Of a stretch of 14,034 bases of DNA, positions 7,828-13,477 are shown one piece after another (positions within the stretch are counted from its first letter, which is position 1; each line of letters opens with the position of its first letter). Position numbers and translations under genes: made by a program. The stretch covers positions 1-14,034 of the forward strand of contig JASHRY010000309.1 in assembly GCA_030037105.1 (NCBI GenBank). The letters run 5' to 3'. A model generated the notes under the pieces. It made no database searches, was not told the DNA's origin, and saw only the letters and a program-made list of their open reading frames with translations. Source of the DNA: Xanthobacteraceae bacterium (lineage in GTDB: Bacteria; Pseudomonadota; Alphaproteobacteria; Rhizobiales; Xanthobacteraceae).

Positions 7828-8952
7828 TCATTCCGGGCCGACGACCAAATCGTCGCGATGCACCATTTCTGCGCGGCCTCTGAACCCGAGAATGGAAGCG
7901 ATATCCGTGGACGAACGGCCCCTGATCTTTTGCGCATCCTCGGCGTCGTAGGCACAGAGGCCGCGGCCGATTTCAGCCCCGTCGAGGGCGCGGATGATCA
8001 CCGCGTCGCCGCGCGCGAAGGCACCGTCGACGCGCACGACGCCGGCCGGCAGCAGGCTTTTACCGCGACGAAGCGCCGCGATGGCGCCGGCATCGACCAC
8101 CAGCGCGCCCTTGGGTTCGAGCGTGCCCGCGATCCATTTCTTGCGTGCGGTCACCGGATTGGCCGCGGTGAGAAACCACGTGCAGCGCGTGCCCGCGGCG
8201 ATCGCCCGCAGTGGATGTTCGACTCGACCCGAGGCAATGATCATATGCGTGCCGGCATTGGTGGCGATCTTCGCCGCTTCGATTTTGGTGTGCATGCCGC
8301 CGCGCCCGTGTTCCGAGCCGGCGGCGCCGGCCATGGCCTCGATCTCCGGCGTGATGCGGGCCACGCAGGGTACGTGCCGCGCCGAGGCCTTCGTCTCCGG
8401 CGGCGCGTCGTAAAGCCCGTCCACGTCAGACAACAGGATCAGCAGATCGGCGCTCACCATCGTGGCGACGCGCGCGGCGAGCCGGTCATTGTCGCCGTAA
8501 CGGATCTCGTTGGTTGCGACCGTGTCGTTCTCGTTGATGATCGGCACCGCGCGCCAATTGAGCAGCGTGTCGATGGTCGAGCGCGCGTTGAGGTAACGGC
8601 GCCGCTCCTCGGTGTCGCCAAGCGTCACCAGAACCTGCCCGGCGGTGATGCCGCGGCGCGATAGCGCCTCGGTCCAGGTGCGCGCAAGCGCGATCTGGCC
8701 CACCGCCGCGGCCGCCTGGCTATCCTCGAGCTTGAGCGAGCCACCGGCGAGCTTGAGCACGGCGCGGCCGAGCGCAATGGCGCCGGAGGAAACGACCAGA
8801 ATGTCGCGCTTGTCGCGATGCAGTTCGGCGATGTCGGCGGTCAGCGATGCGAGCCAGGATTCCTTGAGTCCGCCGGCCTGCGCATCGACCAGGAGCGCGG
8901 AGCCGATCTTCACGACGATGCGGCGGAAGTCGGCAAGCGCAGGCATAGTCAT
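7828..8952 (-). CDS. proB: Glutamate 5-kinase ProB
   Basis: 374 aa from ATG 8952; an ATG at 8946 is equally possible. ProB phosphorylates L-glutamate with ATP, the first and feedback-controlled step of proline synthesis. An amino-acid kinase domain covers about 9-265: VVKIGSALL (13-21), SSGAI (55-59), IINENDTV (138-145), YGDNDRL (152-158), SDVDGLY (175-181) and GRGGMHTK (216-223). A PUA domain covers about 280-365 ([23 protein letters not shown]), as in the long form of ProB. The start overlaps the stop of an upstream 89-codon VapC-like remnant (ATGA), and no good Shine-Dalgarno sequence is seen, so translation may depend on coupling. In related genomes obgE normally lies directly upstream; here it does not. 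Confidence 0.96.
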   Translation of the reverse strand: MTMPALADFRRIVVKIGSALLVDAQAGGLKESWLASLTADIAELHRDKRDILVVSSGAIALGRAVLKLAGGSLKLEDSQAAAAVGQIALARTWTEALSRRGITAGQVLVTLGDTEERRRYLNARSTIDTLLNWRAVPIINENDTVATNEIRYGDNDRLAARVATMVSADLLILLSDVDGLYDAPPETKASARHVPCVARITPEIEAMAGAAGSEHGRGGMHTKIEAAKIATNAGTHMIIASGRVEHPLRAIAAGTRCTWFLTAANPVTARKKWIAGTLEPKGALVVDAGAIAALRRGKSLLPAGVVRVDGAFARGDAVIIRALDGAEIGRGLCAYDAEDAQKIRGRSSTDIASILGFRGRAEMVHRDDLVVGPE

Positions 8953-9218
8953 GGCAAAGCGGGGCGGATGTCGGTATGGCGAAAATCGTCGCCTTTGAAG
9001 AGCAACGGCGCATCATGGAATTTGGCAACGGCATAGGCCATGCCAGCGCAGAAATTCAATTTCACCGGATGCTTGTTGTCCTTTTTGAACCGATCCAAGA
9101 CCGGCTGAGCGAGACCGAACATGTCGCTGTTGAACGCCGCCGGATGAATGACGGGAGTGCCGAGCCGAGCCTCGCCGGCGGCCATGGCACGGCTCAACTT
9201 GGGGGGTCTCGATTGCAT
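8949..9218 (-). pseudogene. Decayed VapC (PIN-domain toxin) remnant, overlapping the proB start
   Basis: 89 codons from ATG 9218. The last 60 or so residues match the C-terminus of type II VapC toxins: KHPVKLNF, then [20 protein letters not shown] and HTDI. VapC is normally about 130 aa with a PIN-type RNase site of several acidic residues. Here the N-terminal part, with the first catalytic Asp and the Glu, is missing; the first 20 or so residues do not resemble VapC. The usual LNFGDC motif is LNFCAG, so another catalytic Asp is lost, which three point changes could explain. No vapB antitoxin is present. The product, if made, should be inactive as an RNase. The frame is still open and its TGA overlaps the proB ATG, so it may survive because it feeds ribosomes into proB. 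Confidence 0.75.
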
Positions 9219-9289
9219 TAACTGAATTCACTGTAATCGCAACGATCGCGCGTGGGGGTGTCGAGCGCAATTTTCAATAATACAAGCAT
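9218..9289 (-). CDS. Possible 23-aa small ORF coupled to the VapC remnant
   Basis: ATG 9289 is preceded by GGAGAGG with a 4-base gap, the only good ribosome binding site between the Crp-like gene and proB. The 23-residue product begins MLVLLKIALDTP and ends at a TAA that overlaps the next ATG (TAATG, 9220-9216). I recognise no family. It may be a leader peptide or a chance remnant that brings ribosomes to the downstream frames. The overlaps are seen directly; translation is inference. Confidence 0.3.
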   Translation of the reverse strand: MLVLLKIALDTPTRDRCDYSEFS

Positions 9290-9325
9290 AACGCCTCTCC
9301 GCCGGGATCGGAAGCCCCGCGCGAG

Positions 9326-10009
9326 CTAGAGATCGACTTCGTGCTCGAGCTGTGCCTTGTTCTCGAGACAATAATAACCGGACAAGCGGCTCACCAGCTT
9401 GCGCCGCTTCCAGTCGTTGAGGATACGGCTCACGTTCTCACGCGCGATTCCGGCCATGGCGGCGAGGTCGCTCTGCCCGATCTTCTGGTGGATGACGATC
9501 CGCCCCGAGCCCACGTCCTGCCCGAAATTCTCCGCTAGCTCCAGCAACGTGCGGGCGACCCGGCCTTTGAGCGGCAGGAAGCTGCCGGCGGCGACCGCCG
9601 CGTCGGTCTCACGCAAGCGCGTCGCCAGCAACATGACCAGCGATTTGTAGACTTCGGGGTGTTTTTGCACAAAAGCTTCGAACGCCGCGCGGCTGAGGAA
9701 GCTCAGTGCGGCGTCGCGTACAGCCACCACTGTCGCCGAGCGCGGCAGTCCATCGATGAGTGAAAGCTCGCCAACGATGGCGCCCGGGCCGAGAAAGGCG
9801 AGGATGCGTTCGTTGCCGGCGCGTGAAACCATTGCGACTTTGAGCAGTCCCGCGTCGATGCGATAGCAGCCGTTGCCGGGATCGCCGGCGAGGAACAGTA
9901 CCTCGTCGGCGCCAAGCCGTATCGGCCTGGCGCTGGCAAAAAGATCGGTCGAAAGATGGCCGGGCAATCCCGACAGCAGACTTGGACCGAGGTAGGCCTC
10001 TTTGACCAT
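9326..10009 (-). CDS. Crp/Fnr family transcriptional regulator
   Basis: 227 aa from ATG 10009, with GGAGGAAGGGG just upstream; a start at 10054 would add 15 residues without a better site. The N-terminal cyclic-nucleotide-binding fold (about 15-125) keeps GELSLIDGLPRSATV (80-94), in which Glu81, Arg90 and Ser91 match the phosphate-binding cassette of E. coli CRP, so a cyclic nucleotide ligand is plausible. The C-terminal winged helix (about 140-220) has the recognition helix RENVSRIL (190-197); Arg190, Glu191 and Arg195 match CRP Arg180, Glu181 and Arg185, which read TGTGA half-sites. No Cys cluster for an Fnr-type iron-sulfur centre is visible. A Crp-type dyad lies 264 bases upstream. Regulated genes are unknown; autoregulation is likely but inferred. 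Confidence 0.9.
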   Translation of the reverse strand: MVKEAYLGPSLLSGLPGHLSTDLFASARPIRLGADEVLFLAGDPGNGCYRIDAGLLKVAMVSRAGNERILAFLGPGAIVGELSLIDGLPRSATVVAVRDAALSFLSRAAFEAFVQKHPEVYKSLVMLLATRLRETDAAVAAGSFLPLKGRVARTLLELAENFGQDVGSGRIVIHQKIGQSDLAAMAGIARENVSRILNDWKRRKLVSRLSGYYCLENKAQLEHEVDL

Positions 10010-10045
10010 AGGCCCCTTCCTCCTTCGACTCGGATGAGGCCGAAC

Positions 10046-10063
10046 GCCGCACAAGGATGCGGC
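10046..10063 (-). promoter_or_regulatory. Hairpin in the leader of the Crp-like gene
   Basis: Perfect 6-bp arms GCCGCA and TGCGGC close a 6-base loop that reads TCCTTG on the minus strand. The loop is complementary to AAGGA in the ribosome binding site (about 10015-10025), so it could pair with it. It lies between the terminator and the start codon. Confidence 0.4.
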
Positions 10064-10072
10064 AGAATCCGT

Positions 10073-10112
10073 AATAATAAAAGCCCGCCCGGGCGTTCAG
10101 GTCCGGGCGGGC
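10073..10112 (-). terminator. Strong intrinsic terminator upstream of the Crp-like gene
   Basis: On the minus strand a perfect 10-bp GC-only stem GCCCGCCCGG/CCGGGCGGGC (10112-10103 with 10092-10083, 10-base loop) is followed directly by TTTTATTATTA. This is the clearest terminator in the window. It faces away from the hydroxyacid dehydrogenase gene, 240 bases after its stop, and lies 74 bases before the Crp-like start. It either ends that transcript, ends a small RNA, or attenuates transcription into the regulator. Confidence 0.85.
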
Positions 10113-10234
10113 GCAGGAGAGACCCAGTGAAGGGTCATGGGGTGTCGGGGACGGGAGTTCACCCCTTTGGCCGCCGCCGCCGGCCCGTGGGGGTCGGGAG
10201 GGATGCACGGAAACCGCGCGGCGAACTGAGCCAT
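10073..10234 (-). ncRNA. Candidate small RNA or attenuated leader with C-rich loops
   Basis: Upstream of the terminator the minus strand can form two further stem-loops: GGGGTG/CACCCC (10165-10160 with 10144-10139), whose loop contains CTCCCGTCCCC, and GACCC/GGGTC (10136-10132 with 10125-10121, loop TTCACT). Single-stranded CATCCCTCCC and TCTCTCCTGC complete the picture. C-rich loops of this kind can pair with Shine-Dalgarno sequences in some alphaproteobacterial small RNAs. The 5' end is a guess from a weak TATCAA -10-like box (10244-10239) downstream of the Crp-type dyad. A 45-codon frame from ATG 10234 to a TGA in the terminator loop (10097) is also open. It could be the 3' untranslated region of the neighbouring gene instead. 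Confidence 0.4.
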
Positions 10235-10272
10235 TTGTTTGATAACACCTTAACCGTCTCCCGCCACGGTGA

Positions 10273-10288
10273 AGTGACCGCGATCACA
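10273..10288. promoter_or_regulatory. Crp-type binding site
   Basis: AGTGACCGCGATCACA fits the E. coli CRP pattern TGTGA-N6-TCACA in all but one of the ten conserved bases (read on the minus strand, TGTGA-TCGCGG-TCACT). It lies about 30 bases upstream of a weak -10-like box on the minus strand and 264 bases upstream of the Crp-like gene, whose recognition helix keeps the residues that read such half-sites. Binding by that protein is inference. Confidence 0.6.
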
Positions 10289-10352
10289 GAAGCGCCGTTT
10301 TGCATGACCCATTGTCGTGTGGCGGATTGCCAGCATTCGCTTCGTCAAATCG

Positions 10353-11273
10353 TCAAATCCGGCCAATTTGGCGCGTCTCACGGAGCGGGCGTGCGCGCAC
10401 CTTGACGCCGGCGCGATTTTCGACCGGGCGCACGATGCTGGCGAGGTCCGTGTCCGGCCCGAGTTCCTCACAAGTGAGCCGCAGAAGCCGGGCGACGGCC
10501 TCGATCACATCCATCGGCACGCCCAGCGCTTTCGCTTCGGCGAGGCAGAGGTTCACGTCCTTCGTCATCAGACCGGCGGTGAAGCCGAGATTGAACGTGC
10601 CGGGGAGCACGACTCTGGCGAATTTGTCCTCGGTCGCCGTATTGCGGCCGGTGCCGGCGTTGATCACGTCGAGCATGATGCGCGGATCGAGGCCCGCTTT
10701 CACGCCCATCACCATCGCTTCCGAGGTTGCCGCCATCGCCGTTGCCGAAAGCACGTTGTTGACGAGCTTCATCGTCTGCCCGGCGCCGGGCCGCTCGCCG
10801 ATAACGAAGACTTTGCCGAACACCGAAAGCACGGGCTCGATCGCCGCGATCTCGGCGCGCGGACCCGACGCCATCACGGCAAGGGTTCCTTTTTCCGCGC
10901 CGCCGACGCCGCCGCTCACGGGGCTGTCGATCTGCACGATGTTGCGCGCCGCAAGCAGCTTGAAGATGCGTTGCGCCATGACCGAGCCGGTGGTCGAGAG
11001 GTCGACGAAGCGGCGCACGCGTTTGCCTTCGATGACGCCATGCCGGCCGGTTGCGACCGCGAGCACGATGTCGGGGGTTGGCAGGCTCGCCATCACGGTC
11101 TCGGCCGCATCGGCGACCTCCGCCGGAGAGCGCGCCGCCACTGCGCCAAGCGCAGCGAGCTTGCCGATCGCCTCCTGGCGCGTGTCGTAGACAATGACGC
11201 GATGTCCGGCCTCGACGAGCCGCCGCGTCATGTGTGAGCCCATATTGCCGAGGCCGATGAAGCCGAGGTCCAT
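10353..11273 (-). CDS. NAD(P)-dependent beta-hydroxyacid dehydrogenase (3-hydroxyisobutyrate dehydrogenase-like)
   Basis: 306 aa from ATG 11273, with AGAAGGAG 8 bases upstream. The N-terminal Rossmann domain has GFIGLGNMGSHM (4-15) followed by VYD (28-30); an acidic residue there often favours NAD. The substrate-binding signature DSPVSGGVGGAEKGTL (116-131) and the catalytic Lys169 with Asn173 in GQTMKLVNN match the family, which includes 3-hydroxyisobutyrate, tartronate semialdehyde and related dehydrogenases, plus succinic semialdehyde/glyoxylate reductases. The C-terminal domain is all-helical (about 165-290). The exact substrate cannot be told from sequence. It lies 101 bases after the acyl-CoA dehydrogenase gene, with a hairpin repeat between, so it may be read from the same transcript. 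A role in valine or branched-chain acid breakdown is possible but unproven. Confidence 0.88.
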   Translation of the reverse strand: MDLGFIGLGNMGSHMTRRLVEAGHRVIVYDTRQEAIGKLAALGAVAARSPAEVADAAETVMASLPTPDIVLAVATGRHGVIEGKRVRRFVDLSTTGSVMAQRIFKLLAARNIVQIDSPVSGGVGGAEKGTLAVMASGPRAEIAAIEPVLSVFGKVFVIGERPGAGQTMKLVNNVLSATAMAATSEAMVMGVKAGLDPRIMLDVINAGTGRNTATEDKFARVVLPGTFNLGFTAGLMTKDVNLCLAEAKALGVPMDVIEAVARLLRLTCEELGPDTDLASIVRPVENRAGVKVRARPLRETRQIGRI

Positions 11274-11345
11274 GGTGTTTTCTCCTTCTATGCTCCCACA
11301 AGAGCAGACGATGAGGAGGTCGGAAAACGCCTGACATCAATTCAC

Positions 11346-11369
11346 CTCTCCTCGCGCGCGGGGGGAGAG
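11346..11369. repeat. GC-rich palindrome sharing a core with 1318-1346
   Basis: Arms CTCTCC (11346-11351) and GGAGAG (11364-11369) enclose TCGCGCGCGGGG. The core TCCTCGCGCGC is identical to that at 1318-1346. It starts 6 bases after the acyl-CoA dehydrogenase stop on the minus strand. There is no T run behind it, so it is more likely a dispersed palindromic element than a terminator. Confidence 0.45.
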
Positions 11370-11374
11370 ATTCG

Positions 11375-12532
11375 TTAATACGACCTCGGCAGGTCGAGCA
11401 CGTGCTCGGCGATATACGACAGGATCAGATTGGTGGAAATCGGCGCCACGGTATAGAGCCTAGTCTCGCGGAATTTGCGCTCGATGTCGAATTCCTCGGC
11501 GAATCCGAAGCCGCCGTGGGTTTGCACGCACATATCGGCCGCGGCCCAGGACGCTTCGGCGGCGAGATGTTTGGCCATGTTCGCTTCGGCGCCGCACTCC
11601 TTGTCCGCTTCATAGAGCGCGGCCGCCTCGCGCACCATCAATTCGGCCGCGCGCATGCCGATATAGGCGCGGGCAATGGGAAACTGCACGCCCTGGTTCT
11701 GCCCGATCGGCCGGGCGAACACCACGCGCTCGCGCGCATAGGACGCCGCCTTGTCGATGAACCATTTGGCATCGCCGATGCATTCCGCGGCGATGAGGAT
11801 GCGCTCGGCATTCATGCCGGAAAGGATGTAGCGAAAGCCTTCGCCTTCCGCGCCGACGAGATTGTCGGCCGGCACCCGCACGTTCTCGAAGAAGACTTCG
11901 GTCGTCGCATGATTCATCATCGTGCGAATGGGCCGGATGGTCAGCCCCTTGCCCGCGACATCGCGCATGTCGATGAGGAAGACCGAGAGGCCCGCCGTGC
12001 GCGATGTCGCCTGTTCGCGCGGCGTGGTGCGCGCCAACAGCAGCATGAGGTCGGAATGAGCGGCCCGCGAGGTCCAGATTTTCTGGCCATTGATGACGTA
12101 ACGATCGCCTTCGCGCGTCGCCGTGGTGCGCAAACTCAGCGTATCGGTGCCGGAAGTGGGCTCGGTGACGCCGAAGGCCTGCAGGCGCAGCTCGCCGCGC
12201 GCGATCGCGGGCAGATAGCGCGCCTTCTGTTCGGCGCTGCCGTGGCGCAGCAGCGTTCCCATCGTGTACATCTGCGCGTGGCAGGCGGCGCCGTTGCAGC
12301 CCGAGGCCTGGATCTCCTCCATGATGGCGGTCGCGGCCGTCATGGGAAGGCCGCTGCCGCCATATTCCTCGGGAATGAGCGCGGCGAGAAAGCCGGCCTT
12401 GGTCAAAGCCGCGACGAATTCCTCCGGATAGGCGCGTTCGCGATCGAGGGCGCGCCAATACGCACCGGGGAAATCGGCGCACAGCGCGCGCACGGCCGCG
12501 CGGATCGGCTTGAGATCCGCGGCTTCGGTCAC
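11375..12532 (-). CDS. Acyl-CoA dehydrogenase
   Basis: 385 aa from GTG 12532, chosen because GTGA overlaps the stop of the upstream hydratase, GGAGG lies 7 bases before it, and the protein then starts at the normal N-terminus (an upstream reading to 12736 is low-complexity Arg-rich shadow). The FAD enzyme introduces a double bond between C2 and C3 of an acyl-CoA. Domains: helical N-terminal part to about 115, FAD/beta-barrel AFGVTEPTSGTDT (119-131) and YVINGQKIWTS (145-155), C-terminal helices with QTHGGFGFAEEFDIER (337-352). The usual MCAD-type catalytic Glu (in YEGT) is replaced by VAPIST; Glu243 in NAERI aligns with the alternative base of isovaleryl- and long-chain acyl-CoA dehydrogenases. 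Substrate class is thus uncertain. Coupled to the MaoC-type hydratase, it fits a beta-oxidation-like module. Confidence 0.93.
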   Translation of the reverse strand: MTEAADLKPIRAAVRALCADFPGAYWRALDRERAYPEEFVAALTKAGFLAALIPEEYGGSGLPMTAATAIMEEIQASGCNGAACHAQMYTMGTLLRHGSAEQKARYLPAIARGELRLQAFGVTEPTSGTDTLSLRTTATREGDRYVINGQKIWTSRAAHSDLMLLLARTTPREQATSRTAGLSVFLIDMRDVAGKGLTIRPIRTMMNHATTEVFFENVRVPADNLVGAEGEGFRYILSGMNAERILIAAECIGDAKWFIDKAASYARERVVFARPIGQNQGVQFPIARAYIGMRAAELMVREAAALYEADKECGAEANMAKHLAAEASWAAADMCVQTHGGFGFAEEFDIERKFRETRLYTVAPISTNLILSYIAEHVLDLPRSY

Positions 12533-13389
12533 GACCTCACCTCCGCGCGCCCGTTGTCGATGGCGAGCACGTCGCGCTCGACGACGCGGGCGCGAAAACT
12601 CACCACCGCGCCGTCGCGCCACATCTCGGTGCGGATGATCTCGCCGGGAAAGACCGGCGCGGAAAAGCGGCCGGCGAAAGCGACGAGCCGCGCCGGATCG
12701 TAGGCGCACATGGTCTTGAGCACGGCGTGCCCGCAAACGCCGAACGTGCCGAGCCCGTGCAGGATCGGGCGCGCGAATCCGGCGGCCTTGGCCACAGCGG
12801 GTTCGGCGTGCAACGGATTGAGATCGCCGCTCAAGCGATAGAGCAGCGCTGTTTCCGGGCGCGTGGCGAAATCGCAGACGGCGTCGGGTTCGCGCGCCGG
12901 AATCGGGTGTGGGGCCGGCGCCGCGCGCGGCGGGCCGCCGAAGCCGCCGTCGCCGCGGCAGAAGATCGTCTGCGTGACCGTTGCGATCGCCACGTCGGTC
13001 ACCTTGTCGGTCACCTTGCGCTTGGTGAGGATGAGCGCGCCCTTGCCGCGACCCTTGTCGATCACCTCGACGACGCGCGTGCGGCCGATGACGGCGCCTT
13101 GTCCGGCGAGCGGCCGGTGCAGGATAAAACCCTGTTCGCCGTTGACCACTTTGACCCAGTCGATGCCGGTATCGGGAGCACGCGCCCAGGGGCCGGAATA
13201 GCCGAGTACCGTGGCCATGGTCGGCAGCACTTTCAGGTTCTTTTCATAGACGAAGGGAAGCTCGTCCTCGTTCATCGGGTCCTGTCCGAGCCCGACGCCG
13301 AGCGCGTAAAGGATGCAGTCCTTTGCTCCGTAGACCTGCTCGACCGGCGGAATGTCGAGCGCCATCAGCTTGTCGTAGACGATGGTCAT
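12529..13389 (-). CDS. MaoC family (R)-specific enoyl-CoA hydratase, two-hotdog type
   Basis: 286 aa from ATG 13389; a longer frame to 13491 lacks family similarity in its first 34 residues and would overlap the upstream gene's end. No strong ribosome binding site is seen. The N-terminal hotdog half (about 10-145; YALGVG, LPTMATVLG) and C-terminal MaoC half (about 165-286) resemble hydratase 2 of eukaryotic peroxisomal multifunctional enzyme type 2. The hydratase-2 motif LSGDLNPLH (186-194) gives catalytic Asp189 and His194, followed by GFARPILHGLGTFG (204-217). It hydrates trans-2-enoyl-CoA to (R)-3-hydroxyacyl-CoA. It overlaps the acyl-CoA dehydrogenase by four bases (GTGA), so oxidation and hydration are probably consecutive steps on one substrate. 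Confidence 0.9.
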   Translation of the reverse strand: MTIVYDKLMALDIPPVEQVYGAKDCILYALGVGLGQDPMNEDELPFVYEKNLKVLPTMATVLGYSGPWARAPDTGIDWVKVVNGEQGFILHRPLAGQGAVIGRTRVVEVIDKGRGKGALILTKRKVTDKVTDVAIATVTQTIFCRGDGGFGGPPRAAPAPHPIPAREPDAVCDFATRPETALLYRLSGDLNPLHAEPAVAKAAGFARPILHGLGTFGVCGHAVLKTMCAYDPARLVAFAGRFSAPVFPGEIIRTEMWRDGAVVSFRARVVERDVLAIDNGRAEVRS

Positions 13390-13477
13390 GAGCGAACTTG
13401 AATTGCTGGATTGAGCCCGCAGACTCCGGAACTTCAGCAGGACGGCGGCGGCTCGGACCGGGTCACGACGAAAATAC

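Noticed and set aside
11402..12703. 433-codon open frame on the plus strand
   Set aside because: Antisense to the acyl-CoA dehydrogenase and part of the hydratase, with the biased composition of a GC-rich shadow frame.
12533..12736. Longer N-terminus for the acyl-CoA dehydrogenase
   Set aside because: The extra 68 residues are Arg-rich and out of frame within the hydratase gene; the GTG with a GTGA overlap and ribosome binding site fits better.
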